Source of the DNA: an uncultured Bacteroidales bacterium
Lineage (GTDB): Bacteria; Bacteroidota; Bacteroidia; Bacteroidales; UBA932
Assembly (NCBI GenBank): GCA_902491795.1
Contig: CABUIX010000031.1
Span: forward strand, 1-25,883
Direction of reading: 5' to 3'
DNA: 25,883 nucleotides
A program made the translations under genes and the position numbers. This document shows positions 14,770 through 22,956 of this stretch, piece by piece (position 1 is the first letter of the stretch; each line of letters begins with the position of its first letter). The notes below the pieces were generated by a model. It searched no databases and was not told the origin of the DNA. It saw only the letters and a list, made by a program, of their open reading frames with translations.

Positions 14770-15654
14770 ATGATAAAATCAATGACGGGCTACGGCAAGG
14801 CTGAAGCCGTCCTCGCAAACGGTTCACTGACCATAGAGATCCGTACTCTCAACGGCAAGAATGCAGACATCAGCCTAAGGACATCACTGCTGCCCAAAGA
14901 CAAAGAACTCGACATCAGATCAAAAATATCGTCTTCGCTCACAAGAGGAACAATAGACGTGTTCATCACCTGGACGGCAAAAGAAGACGAAAGCGGCAAG
15001 CAACTTAATCTTAACGTTGCCAGAAGCTACATTGAACAGACGGGAATACTGGCAAAGGAAATGGGAATACAATACAGTCCTGCCAACTATGCATTGCTTC
15101 TGAATGCCATACTGCGCATGCCTGACATAGTGGATTCCCGCAAGACAGACATAATCGGCGAGGATGAATGGCCTCTGGTGGACGAAGCGTTCGACCGTTG
15201 TCTTGAAGAAGTCAACAAGTACAGGGCCAACGAAGGGAAGGCGCTCTATGACGATGTCTGCTCACGGGTCACCAAAATTCTGGCCCTGTATGACAAGGTT
15301 GAGAGCCATGAAGCCGAAAGACTCGATAACATCCGCAACAAAATCATCAAGGCGGCCGAAGACCTGAACATCAAGATGGACAAGGAGAGATTTGAGCAGG
15401 AAATGATTTTCCATCTTGAGAGACTTGACATCAACGAAGAGAAAGTCCGTCTGCGCCAGCACTGCAAGTATTTCCTTGATACCATAAATTCAGAAGAATT
15501 CCCCGGCAAGAAACTTGGCTTCATTATCCAGGAAATGGGCAGGGAAATCAACACAACAGGTTCAAAGGCCAACCATGCGGAAATACAAAAGCTCGTCGTT
15601 CAGATGAAAGACGAGCTTGAGAAGATTCGCGAACAGTCAATGAATATACTGTAG
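14770..15654 (+). CDS. yicC: YicC/YloC family endoribonuclease
   Basis: Cytoplasmic RNA-cleaving enzyme implicated in RNA turnover; 294 residues, the normal length. The N-terminus MIKSMTGYGKAE is the family hallmark, and the C-terminal domain (DUF1732) is present with FPGKKLGFIIQEMGREINT followed by GSKANHAEIQKLVVQMKDELEKIREQ. The ATG at 14770 is chosen over an in-frame TTG at 14743 because it begins exactly at the conserved start and the TTG would coincide with the predicted transcription start. In many bacteria gmk follows yicC; here the next gene is the convergent bactofilin, only four bases away, with no evident terminator between them. Confidence 0.94.
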   Translation: MIKSMTGYGKAEAVLANGSLTIEIRTLNGKNADISLRTSLLPKDKELDIRSKISSSLTRGTIDVFITWTAKEDESGKQLNLNVARSYIEQTGILAKEMGIQYSPANYALLLNAILRMPDIVDSRKTDIIGEDEWPLVDEAFDRCLEEVNKYRANEGKALYDDVCSRVTKILALYDKVESHEAERLDNIRNKIIKAAEDLNIKMDKERFEQEMIFHLERLDINEEKVRLRQHCKYFLDTINSEEFPGKKLGFIIQEMGREINTTGSKANHAEIQKLVVQMKDELEKIREQSMNIL

Positions 15655-15658
15655 CGCG

Positions 15659-16123
15659 TCACTTGACATCCTGCTGAACTTTCTGTACGGGCGACGCTGC
15701 CGAAGAAGCCGTCGCCTTGTTTTCAGCCGGCTGGGCAACTTTCCTGTCATATTCCTGCTCTGTAATCATCTGGCAGGACCCGTTGATCTGTGCCCCTATT
15801 TCAACCTGGAGCTTACGCACATGAAGATTGCCGTTGACCACGGAAGTGTTCTTGATGCTCACTGTATCCTTGACATAGATTTCTCCCTTGACCTTTCCCC
15901 AAAGATCAAGATTGGCGCACATCAGGGCACCCGAGATATTTGCAGTTTCCCCGACGACAATCCTGCCGCCTGAATACACCTTTCCGTCGATGTTCCCGTC
16001 AATTCTGATGTCGGAAGATGATGAAAGATCTCCCTTTATGGAAGCCCCGTTGGCAATCCTGGTTATGTCGTTCACATTCACGACAGGTTCTGTTGTCTTC
16101 TGCATGGCTCTGCTGATTTTCAT
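15659..16123 (-). CDS. Bactofilin (polymer-forming cytoskeletal protein)
   Basis: A 154-residue protein with a central right-handed beta-helix, seen as repeating short strands (IKGDLSSSSDIRIDGNIDGKV, then IVVGETANISGALMCANLDLWGKVKG) typical of bactofilins, which self-assemble into filaments affecting shape or local envelope growth. The tail after about residue 125 is Ala/Gln/Lys-rich and probably disordered. The ATG at 16123 is chosen because it shares its A with the secA stop (TAATG); an in-frame start further upstream would extend deep into secA with unrelated sequence. It is therefore the second gene of a secA-bactofilin operon. No membrane segment is apparent. Confidence 0.9.
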   Translation of the reverse strand: MKISRAMQKTTEPVVNVNDITRIANGASIKGDLSSSSDIRIDGNIDGKVYSGGRIVVGETANISGALMCANLDLWGKVKGEIYVKDTVSIKNTSVVNGNLHVRKLQVEIGAQINGSCQMITEQEYDRKVAQPAENKATASSAASPVQKVQQDVK

Positions 16124-19100
16124 TATACGATTCCTTTTCCGTGACAATTCTTGTACTTCTTGCCGCTTCCGCAGGGGCATGGATCATTGCGGCCGATATG
16201 GTTGTCGGCCTTGACCGGACCTTTGGGGCGCTGCTCGCCGTTGGTGGTCAAGTCGGAACGTCTCGCCTGCATGCTGTTCATGTCAGGTCCCTGCCTCAGA
16301 GGCCTTCTGGAAGCCTCAGCAGCCCTGTCCCTCAATGGCAGGAAGGCCTTGAACAGGAATGACAGCACATCCTTGTTAAGGGTCTCAAGCATCTGGGCAA
16401 ACAGGTTGTAGCTTTCAAGCTTGTACACAACAATAGGGTCCTTCTGTTCATAAGAAGCATTCTGCACGCTCTGCTTGAGGTCATCCATGTCGCGCAGATG
16501 CTGCTTCCAGTGCTCGTCAATCTGATAGAGTATTATATTCTTGGAGAGTGTCTTTGCAATCTCCCGTCCTTCTGAATTGTATGCCTTCTCGAGATTAACC
16601 GAAAGTGTCATCTGCTTCCTGCCGTCAGAAATAGGTATAGCAATATTCTGGTACATTGATCCCTGCTTCTCGTACACTTCCTTGATGATGGGGTTGAGTT
16701 TCTCCACGAGGGCATCCATGCGGCGCTTGTATGTGGACTGCATGGTACCGCATATTTTCTCTTCGAGCTCTTCGCGCTTCGCACGCTTGAAGAATTCCTC
16801 GTCGAATTCCGCATCGATCGAAAGTTCGGCAATCATGGTCATGCGGAAATCCTCATACGAAAGACTGCGATACTTGTCGACGAACAGGGAAGTCGTGTCA
16901 ATCATCATGTTCTGGAGGTCAATCTCAATCTTGTCACCGTTGATCGCATTGCGGCGGCGGGAATATATTGCCTCCCTCTGATAGTTCATCACGTCGTCAT
17001 ACTCAAGCAGGCGCTTTCGTATACCGAAGTTGTTCTCCTCCACCCTGCGCTGAGCGTTTTCGACAGCCTTCGACAGCATGCTGGACTGCAGGGCCTCGTC
17101 ATCAGGCATATTCAGGTTGTCCACCATCTTGGCTATGCGCTCCGCACCGAACAGGCGAAGAAGCTTGTCCTCGAACGACACATAGAAAGTGGAGGAACCG
17201 GGATCCCCCTGACGGCCGGCACGTCCGCGCAGCTGGCGGTCAACACGGCGGGAATCATGGCGCTCAGTTCCTATGATGGCCAGTCCCCCGGCGGCCTTGA
17301 CCTCGGGAGAGAGCTTGATGTCGGTGCCTCGTCCGGCCATGTTGGTTGCTATGGTTACAGTAGATGTCTGACCGGCCTGCGCAACGATTTCAGCTTCCCT
17401 CGCATGCTCCTTCGCATTCAGCACATTGTGCTTTATGCCCCTCATGCGCAGCATTCGGCTCAACAGTTCGGATGTTTCGACATCTGTTGTACCCACCAGG
17501 ACAGGACGTCCCTGTCCAGTCAACTGCACTATTCTGTCTATGACAGCGGCGTATTTTGCCTTCTTGGTCTTGTAGATCAAATCATCCTGGTCATCCCTTA
17601 TCACCGGCTTGTTTGTGGGGATCACCATCACATCCAACTTGTAAATGCTCCAGAATTCTCCGGCTTCAGTCTCAGCTGTACCGGTCATTCCGGCCAGCTT
17701 GTGATACATCCTGAAGTAATTCTGCAGGGTTATGGTGGCAAAAGTCTGGGTAGCACCCTCAACCTTCACGTTTTCCTTCGCCTCCACCGCCTGGTGCAGG
17801 CCGTCGCTCCATCGCCGGCCTTCCATAATACGTCCGGTGGATTCGTCGACAATCTTGACCTTGCCGTCCATTATCACATAGTCGACGTCCTTCTCGAACA
17901 TCGTGTATGCCTTGAGCAATTGGCTGACGGTATGCACTCTCTCGCTCTTGGTCGAGAACTCGGTCATGAGTTCATCCTTTTTCTGCTGCTTTTCGACAGG
18001 AGAAAGTTCCGAATGCTCAATCTCCGCCGTCTGGGCACCAACGTCAGGCAGGACGAAGAAATTGTCGTTGCCGACAGCCTGGGCAAGCACGTCATGACCC
18101 TTGTCGGTCATGTCCACGGAATGAAGATGTTCGTTGATCACGAAATACAGAGGATCCGTAACCACAGGCATCTCCCTCTCATTGTCCTGCATATAGAAGT
18201 TTTCTGCCTTCTGCAGCAGCTGCTTCATGCCCGGTTCGGAAAGGAACTTTATGAGCGGGGAGTATTTCGGAAGCCCCTTGTGCGCACGGAGGAGCAGTTT
18301 CCCACCTTCAGCCTCATCGCCTTCAGCAATCTTCTTCTTGGCATCGTTGAGCGTCTGGTTCACAAGGGCCCTCTGCGCCTGGTAAAGCTTCTCGACATAG
18401 GGACGGAACTCCATATACTGGGCCTCGTCAGCCTCATTCCGCTGAATCGGACCGGAGATGATCAAAGGAGTCCGCGCATCGTCAATGAGGACCGAGTCAA
18501 CCTCATCGACAATCGCATAGTGATGCTTGCGCTGCACAAGATCATCCTGGTTGACGGCCATGTTGTCCCTCAGATAGTCGAAACCGAACTCATTGTTGGT
18601 TCCGAAGGTGATGTCGCACTCGTATGCCTTGCGGCGCGCTGCGGAATTGGGCTGATGCTTGTCTATGCAGTCCACTGACAAGCCATGGAACATGTAGAGG
18701 GGTCCCATCCACTCGGAGTCACGCTTGGAGAGGTAGTCGTTGACTGTGACCATATGCACTCCCTTGCCGGCCAGCGCGTTGAGGAACACCGGGAGAGTTG
18801 CCACAAGGGTCTTTCCCTCTCCGGTTGCCATTTCGGCTATCTTTCCCTGATGAAGGGCAATTCCTCCGACCAGCTGGACATCATAGTGAACCATATCCCA
18901 ATGAATCTCGTTGCCGCCGGCCATCCAGTGGTTATAATATACCGCCTTGTCTCCGTCAATCTTCACGAAATCGTGGTTGACTGAAAGGGCCCGGTCGAAA
19001 TCTGTCGCATCCACGACAGTCGTCTCGTTTTCCTTGAAACGCCTTGCGGTAGACTTGACAATGGCAAAAGCCTCCGGAAGTATCTCATTGAGAGTCTTCT

Positions 19101-19401
19101 CTATGGCTTCGTCCTCGTCCTTGACCAGTTTGTCGGATTCTCCGGCCAGCTTGACCTTTTCAGAAACCGGAATATCTTTGTCGAGTTCAGTGCGAATCTC
19201 TTCAATTCTCTGTTCAAAGGGAGCCTCGACATCTTTCAGGCGCTGCCGCAGTGCAGCGGAACGGGCTCTGAGTTCATCCGCAGAAAGGGAGTCGATCTCC
19301 GGATATACGGCAAGAATCTTGTCCAGAATCGGTTTTACCGCCTTGTAGTCGCGTTCCGCCTTGGATCCGAAAATCTTGCCTATTACTGATGCTAATGACA
19401 T
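16123..19401 (-). CDS. secA: Preprotein translocase ATPase SecA
   Basis: Motor of Sec-dependent secretion, driving preproteins through SecYEG. 1092 residues, longer than the E. coli protein, as usual in Bacteroidota because of an expanded region around residues 330-480. Walker A ATGEGKT is at 192-198 and Walker B DEVD at 299-302, followed by DDARTPLIISGP. The helicase motif TNMAGRGTDIKL and GRAGRQGDPG are intact. The C-terminus has the zinc-binding SecB/phospholipid tail: Cys1075, Cys1077, Cys1086 and His1087 in CPCGSGKKYKNCH. The start MSLASVIGKIFGSK is standard. It has its own promoter just upstream and overlaps the bactofilin start by one base. Confidence 0.98.
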   Translation of the reverse strand: MSLASVIGKIFGSKAERDYKAVKPILDKILAVYPEIDSLSADELRARSAALRQRLKDVEAPFEQRIEEIRTELDKDIPVSEKVKLAGESDKLVKDEDEAIEKTLNEILPEAFAIVKSTARRFKENETTVVDATDFDRALSVNHDFVKIDGDKAVYYNHWMAGGNEIHWDMVHYDVQLVGGIALHQGKIAEMATGEGKTLVATLPVFLNALAGKGVHMVTVNDYLSKRDSEWMGPLYMFHGLSVDCIDKHQPNSAARRKAYECDITFGTNNEFGFDYLRDNMAVNQDDLVQRKHHYAIVDEVDSVLIDDARTPLIISGPIQRNEADEAQYMEFRPYVEKLYQAQRALVNQTLNDAKKKIAEGDEAEGGKLLLRAHKGLPKYSPLIKFLSEPGMKQLLQKAENFYMQDNEREMPVVTDPLYFVINEHLHSVDMTDKGHDVLAQAVGNDNFFVLPDVGAQTAEIEHSELSPVEKQQKKDELMTEFSTKSERVHTVSQLLKAYTMFEKDVDYVIMDGKVKIVDESTGRIMEGRRWSDGLHQAVEAKENVKVEGATQTFATITLQNYFRMYHKLAGMTGTAETEAGEFWSIYKLDVMVIPTNKPVIRDDQDDLIYKTKKAKYAAVIDRIVQLTGQGRPVLVGTTDVETSELLSRMLRMRGIKHNVLNAKEHAREAEIVAQAGQTSTVTIATNMAGRGTDIKLSPEVKAAGGLAIIGTERHDSRRVDRQLRGRAGRQGDPGSSTFYVSFEDKLLRLFGAERIAKMVDNLNMPDDEALQSSMLSKAVENAQRRVEENNFGIRKRLLEYDDVMNYQREAIYSRRRNAINGDKIEIDLQNMMIDTTSLFVDKYRSLSYEDFRMTMIAELSIDAEFDEEFFKRAKREELEEKICGTMQSTYKRRMDALVEKLNPIIKEVYEKQGSMYQNIAIPISDGRKQMTLSVNLEKAYNSEGREIAKTLSKNIILYQIDEHWKQHLRDMDDLKQSVQNASYEQKDPIVVYKLESYNLFAQMLETLNKDVLSFLFKAFLPLRDRAAEASRRPLRQGPDMNSMQARRSDLTTNGEQRPKGPVKADNHIGRNDPCPCGSGKKYKNCHGKGIV

Positions 19402-19427
19402 ATCATTCTAATTTTAAGCAAATTTCA

Positions 19428-19458
19428 CAAATATAACCATATTTGTTTTTCCGTCAAA
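19428..19458 (-). promoter_or_regulatory. Promoter of secA
   Basis: Minus strand: TTTG at 19458-19455, 19-base spacer, TATATTTG at 19435-19428. Exact consensus and identical geometry to the tRNA-Glu promoter. Predicted leader is about 20 bases. Confidence 0.8.
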
Positions 19459-19483
19459 ATATGATTGTTGCATGTCAAAATCA

Positions 19484-19513
19484 TTGTCGGCAAACCAATT
19501 TTTATTATATTTG
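19484..19513 (+). promoter_or_regulatory. Promoter of tRNA-Gly
   Basis: TTG at 19484-19486, 19-base spacer, TATATTTG at 19506-19513, ten bases before the tRNA. Back-to-back with the secA promoter. Confidence 0.72.
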
Positions 19514-19523
19514 CAATCCACAT

Positions 19524-19597
19524 GCAGGATTAGCACATCGGTAGTGCATTGGCTTCCCAAGCCAAGGAGGAGGGTTCGACTCCCTTATCCTGCTCCA
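19524..19597 (+). tRNA. tRNA-Gly (anticodon CCC)
   Basis: Acceptor GCAGGAT (19524-19530) with ATCCTGC (19587-19593); D-arm GCAC/GTGC; anticodon stem TTGGC/GCCAA with loop TTCCCAA, anticodon CCC at 19556-19558; T-arm GAGGG/CCCTT with loop TTCGACT. Discriminator T and encoded CCA at 19595-19597. Confidence 0.95.
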
Positions 19598-19606
19598 AAA
19601 ATCCAA

Positions 19607-19642
19607 AAACAGCCCGCACGGCATAAGCTTGGCGGGCTGTTT
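19607..19642. terminator. Bidirectional terminator between tRNA-Gly and the radical SAM gene
   Basis: AAACAGCCCGC (19607-19617) pairs perfectly with GCGGGCTGTTT (19632-19642), 11 base pairs. A-rich sequence on the left gives a T-run for the minus strand and TTT on the right serves the plus strand. It lies between the two convergent genes. Confidence 0.72.
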
Positions 19643-19660
19643 CATATGTCCGGACGCGGC

Positions 19661-20569
19661 CTATTCCTTTATTCTCAGCTTCAGACCCGAGAATATTGTA
19701 TCCGGTCTCAGTTCCATGACGGCAGATTCCTCTCCAGCCATGCAGAAGCCGCACCTGTCGCATATTCCTAGCGACTCCCCTGCGCACTGCGGGCTGCGCG
19801 TACCGTCGGCATATATGAAATTGGTCATCCAGCAGCAGCGCCTGAAGCGGTTGTCCCTCATCTTCAACAATCCGCTGCGTGAATTCATGATCGGATATCC
19901 GCGCTTCCTGTAATCAAGAATGATGTCGATTATCTCCCTCTTCTTGTCCTGGCTGACAGCAAGATGCTCCGTACCCGGGAACGGCGTATGGAAATTCAGG
20001 GAAATTGAGCGGAAATGCGGGTTCGAAGCGACATATTCAATGGTCTGCGCAACACCGTCGCAATTGAGCACATTGATGGCCATGTTCGCGCTTAGGTTCC
20101 TGCATCCGCAATCCGCGACATTTTTCTCCAGCCTGGCAAAAGTTCCCTTCCCGCGGATTTTCTCGTGCGTCTCGCCGACCCCGTCCAGCGACACCCATAT
20201 GCTGTCGGCGACGGTGCCGTCAAAAGGCATCTGTGCATTGGTGGTTATTGTGCACGAGTAGAATCCCATCTCGCGTGCCATGCGGCAGAGATCATTCACA
20301 TCCTTCTCCCCGTCATGCCAGAGGAAAGGCTCCCCTCCCTCAAAATCCACAAAACGTGACCCCTCGGACAGGCAGAACTGAAGTTCCTCGCGTATCTGCT
20401 GCACACTCTTGTCGACCGGTTCCACGTGATTGTACACGCTGCAGTGCCTGCATCTGAGGTTACACCTGTCAGAAATGAAAAGAACGCTCTGAAGCGGCTT
20501 CCTCCGGCCAAGGACGGCCGCTCTGAACCACCACCAGGGCAAATAAAGAAGTTGTTGCGGTTTGTTCAT
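19661..20569 (-). CDS. Radical SAM protein with C-terminal cysteine-rich domain
   Basis: 302 residues. The SAM-binding 4Fe-4S motif C-x3-C-x2-C is CNLRCRHC (Cys36, 40, 43), followed by FEGGEPFLW (GGEP motif) and an elongated barrel with SLDGVGETHEKIRGKG. The tail has six more cysteines (245, 246, 262, 270, 273, 276) ending CDRCGFCMAGE, suggesting an auxiliary cluster as in SPASM-like or HpnH-like proteins. The ATG at 20569 is chosen because it lies two bases after the ubiA stop; the longer reading frame upstream is just the shifted frame of ubiA. Near-contact with a prenyltransferase gene suggests it acts on, or helps make, a prenylated or membrane compound. Specific reaction unknown. Confidence 0.85.
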   Translation of the reverse strand: MNKPQQLLYLPWWWFRAAVLGRRKPLQSVLFISDRCNLRCRHCSVYNHVEPVDKSVQQIREELQFCLSEGSRFVDFEGGEPFLWHDGEKDVNDLCRMAREMGFYSCTITTNAQMPFDGTVADSIWVSLDGVGETHEKIRGKGTFARLEKNVADCGCRNLSANMAINVLNCDGVAQTIEYVASNPHFRSISLNFHTPFPGTEHLAVSQDKKREIIDIILDYRKRGYPIMNSRSGLLKMRDNRFRRCCWMTNFIYADGTRSPQCAGESLGICDRCGFCMAGEESAVMELRPDTIFSGLKLRIKE

Positions 20570-20571
20570 AA

Positions 20572-21612
20572 TCAGTTGAAAAATATGAGTGACAGCAGTT
20601 TTGCAATTATGATTATCAGGCAGAACGAGCCTGTGACATTGCGGGAAGTGAGCCAGCGCATCATGAACCAGTCGATGCCCATTGCCTTGTAGCGCTCCCA
20701 TCCTTTCATGACCCCGAGAATGATCGGAGGCATGTCGGGAACTCCCGTCTTGCCCTTCGCGAAATCCCTCAATGACCCGCAAAGCCAGAGACTGCGGGGA
20801 AGGACAAACAGCACCGCCACGAATGCCGGTTCCAGACGGTTCAGGACAGCTCCTGCAACTATGATAATGTAAGGCAGCAGATTGATTGCCCATACTGCAG
20901 CCAGCCTCAGCCTGTCATTTCCGAGGAGTCTCGCCAGTGTCATCTTGTTGGACTCGGTATCCCCTGCAATGTCAATGAAACTGTGCGTATAAAGTATATT
21001 CATCACCAGCAGGCCCACGGCTGCGGACACCCAGACCACTTCAGAAGAGACATACCCGGCAACGGCATAATGACAACCCAGCATCAGCAGCGGACCGAAA
21101 ATTATCCCGATCACAGGCTCTCCCAGGCCTCTGTATCCCAGTTTCAGAGGAGGAGCCGAATAGAAGATGCCGAGAAGTCCGGCCGTGGCAGCGATGGCGA
21201 CAATCCACCAGCAGCCCTGAGGCCCGCAAAACCCGTTCTGGTGAAGACGGAACAAGAAAATGCCTAGACCGCAGGCTCCTGCCGCCCCAAGAAGGCACAA
21301 AATGGCCCTGAGCAGCGACGCAGGGGTCTCGCTTCCGTCGGTAAGATACGGGTACTTCACCATCATGGCCCTGAAACCTCGCCGCTCAACCCGGTCCCTG
21401 TCTCCCAGCATGTCAACCCGATAGTCAAAATAGTCATCTGCAAGGTTCATCGCCAGATGAGCGGCTCCAGTCCCGACCACGGCGAGCAATGCCATCAATA
21501 TGTCAAACCCCGGGGAGCCTGCAGCAAGAACAACTGCAAGCACTGCCGGCATCACACTCTGCACCAGCGACACCGACCTCGCATTTTTTAGCCACTTCCG
21601 AACAAAATTCAT
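20572..21612 (-). CDS. UbiA family prenyltransferase, MenA-like
   Basis: A 346-residue integral membrane aromatic prenyltransferase with about eight or nine hydrophobic segments. The first Asp-rich motif is in NLADDYFDYRVD (Asn56, Asp59, Asp60, Asp63) and the second in SFIDIAGDTESNK (Asp214, Asp218). YSAPPLKLGYRGLGEP followed by IFGPLLMLG resembles the MenA pattern (PxPLxYxGLGE), so 1,4-dihydroxy-2-naphthoate prenylation for menaquinone is one possibility. Against a routine menA role, no other men gene is near and the partner is a radical SAM protein two bases downstream. The start ATG at 21612 lies only four bases after a TATATTTG element, so the message may be leaderless. Confidence 0.83.
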   Translation of the reverse strand: MNFVRKWLKNARSVSLVQSVMPAVLAVVLAAGSPGFDILMALLAVVGTGAAHLAMNLADDYFDYRVDMLGDRDRVERRGFRAMMVKYPYLTDGSETPASLLRAILCLLGAAGACGLGIFLFRLHQNGFCGPQGCWWIVAIAATAGLLGIFYSAPPLKLGYRGLGEPVIGIIFGPLLMLGCHYAVAGYVSSEVVWVSAAVGLLVMNILYTHSFIDIAGDTESNKMTLARLLGNDRLRLAAVWAINLLPYIIIVAGAVLNRLEPAFVAVLFVLPRSLWLCGSLRDFAKGKTGVPDMPPIILGVMKGWERYKAMGIDWFMMRWLTSRNVTGSFCLIIIIAKLLSLIFFN

Positions 21613-21616
21613 GAGG

Positions 21617-21624
21617 CAAATATA
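21617..21624 (-). promoter_or_regulatory. -7 element next to the ubiA start
   Basis: TATATTTG on the minus strand (21624 to 21617), perfect consensus, four bases before the ATG. No TTTG is found 19-21 bases upstream. If real, transcription would begin at or very near the start codon. Confidence 0.42.
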
Positions 21625-21705
21625 ACATCAATAGATGAAGTTCGCTGACATTTTTGAATCCAATCGGGCAAATCGTTTTCAAAATAAAAATATTTTTTCC
21701 AAATC

Positions 21706-21737
21706 TTTGCATAATTAAATAAAATAAACTACCTTCG
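21706..21737 (+). promoter_or_regulatory. Orphan promoter in the ubiA/lipoprotein gap
   Basis: TTTG at 21706-21709, 20-base spacer, TACCTTCG at 21730-21737 (one mismatch to TAnnTTTG). No ORF begins until 21897; a strong terminator follows at 21775-21815. Confidence 0.42.
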
Positions 21738-21742
21738 TTACG

Positions 21743-21815
21743 AAGTTTTTCATAGTTTAAGTTTAGGTTAAGTAACGGACTCTTCGCCGTGAGGCGAAGA
21801 GTCCGTGAAATTTTT
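21743..21815 (+). ncRNA. Candidate short RNA or attenuator leader
   Basis: Bounded by the orphan promoter and the hairpin terminator, the predicted transcript is about 70 bases with no start codon followed by a meaningful ORF. It could be a free small RNA, or a leader whose terminator controls the lipoprotein gene at 21897. No known riboswitch or RNA family was recognised. Confidence 0.33.
21775..21815 (+). terminator. Strong GNRA-loop intrinsic terminator without an upstream gene
   Basis: ACGGACTCTTCGCC (21775-21788) pairs perfectly over 14 bases with 21793-21806, closed by a GTGA (GNRA) tetraloop and followed by GAAATTTTT. The nearest upstream gene runs the other way. Confidence 0.72.
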
Positions 21816-21896
21816 AGGCAAACTAAATTTTACTGGAGCCTTTTTGTGTTTTGAATCCCGATTGCGGAAGAAGCTTCTTACCTTCGCAAAAAAAAC

Positions 21897-22955
21897 ATGA
21901 AAACCTTCGCTCACACTTTGACATGGCTGGCCGCAGTGCTCCCGGTCGTTGTCTCATGCCAAGGCCTGTTTCAGGAAAGGAACGGCATCTTGCGCATCAG
22001 CTTCACTCAAGAAAACACCGTCTTGACCAGATCCGCAGAAGACATTCCTGACACGGATGATTTCCTTCTCACAATAAAGGATTCCCGGGGCGGCACCGTA
22101 TATGAAGGGCGCTTCGGAGACTCCCCCGAGGAGCTGACAGTCTCTCCGGGAACCTACACCATATCCGCCGCATCGGATTATTTCGACACGCCCGAATTTG
22201 ACAAGCCGATATTCGGAGATGAACAGGCCGTCGTGGTCCCTGCAGGAGAAGCCGTGACCGTACAGCTGCGCTGCACCCAGACAAACTGCGGACTCAGGCT
22301 TACGGCAGAAGAATCGTTCAGACAGCTTTTCCCCGACTCGCATCTTCTGATGGAAGGGCCGGGAGGCAGTCTCAAACAAGATCTCGACGAAACGAGAACT
22401 GCATTTTTCCGTCCGGGCACCATATCGGTATCAGTGTCCGGCGGAGAAATTACCCAGCTGCTTTTCTCGAGGACGCTCGGAGAGCAGCAGATACTCAGCA
22501 TGAACATCTCCGCTTCGGTGGACTCTGAATCAGGGAGCATCAGCCTGCTGGTCGACACCACGCGCATACGCTTTTCCGAAAACTACATCTATGGCGGAGG
22601 TGATGCCGGCGAGATCGAGAATGCCCTGTCAGTAATGGAGGCAAGGGAAAGAAGCGGTAAAGAAGACGTGTGGGTGCAGGGATATATCGTGGGAGTGGCC
22701 ACCGGAACAGGAAAAATCTCATTTGATCCTCCTTTCGACAAGGAGACCAACATTGTCCTGGGACTGCGTTCGTCAACTGACGACATCAACTACTGCCTCT
22801 CCGTCGAACTCAGGTCCGGCAAAATGAGGGAAGCGCTGAATCTGGCATCAAATCCGGAGCTTCTGGGCCGCAAGGTATACATAAAAGGAGACCTGGTATC
22901 CGCCTATTACGGAATACCGGGTCTCAAGGGAGCAAGCGAATATCAGTTCAGATAG
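21897..22955 (+). CDS. Surface lipoprotein with DUF4493 and DUF6359 domains
   Basis: 352 residues. The signal peptide ends in the lipobox VVVSC with Cys21 lipidated, so it is anchored to a membrane, probably the outer one. The N-terminal part (about residues 50-170) matches DUF4493: DDFLLTIKDSRGGTVYEG, SPGTYTISAASDYFDTPEFDKP and GDEQAVVVPAGEAVTV. The C-terminal part (about 220-352) matches DUF6359, an OB-fold-like module: VWVQGYIVGVATG, then TNIVLGL, LSVELRSGKMREALNL and GRKVYIKGDLVSAYYGIPG. Such lipoproteins are common in gut Bacteroidales; binding partners are unknown. It ends one base before the convergent pgi stop. A TACCTTCG element at 21879-21886 could be its -7 box, but no -33 box is at the right distance. 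Confidence 0.82.
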   Translation: MKTFAHTLTWLAAVLPVVVSCQGLFQERNGILRISFTQENTVLTRSAEDIPDTDDFLLTIKDSRGGTVYEGRFGDSPEELTVSPGTYTISAASDYFDTPEFDKPIFGDEQAVVVPAGEAVTVQLRCTQTNCGLRLTAEESFRQLFPDSHLLMEGPGGSLKQDLDETRTAFFRPGTISVSVSGGEITQLLFSRTLGEQQILSMNISASVDSESGSISLLVDTTRIRFSENYIYGGGDAGEIENALSVMEARERSGKEDVWVQGYIVGVATGTGKISFDPPFDKETNIVLGLRSSTDDINYCLSVELRSGKMREALNLASNPELLGRKVYIKGDLVSAYYGIPGLKGASEYQFR

Positions 22956-22956
22956 A

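Noticed and set aside
16124..16180. Upstream extension of the bactofilin frame.
   Set aside because: It reads the secA C-terminal zinc-tail codons out of frame; the TAATG start at 16123 is far better.
17257..18678. Long open frame (473 codons) on the plus strand opposite secA.
   Set aside because: It mirrors the secA codons, has no recognisable domains or start signal, and secA is unmistakable on the other strand.
20570..20893. N-terminal extension of the radical SAM frame into ubiA.
   Set aside because: The extra 108 residues are the out-of-frame reading of ubiA; the ATG at 20569 fits the conserved start and the two-base operon spacing.
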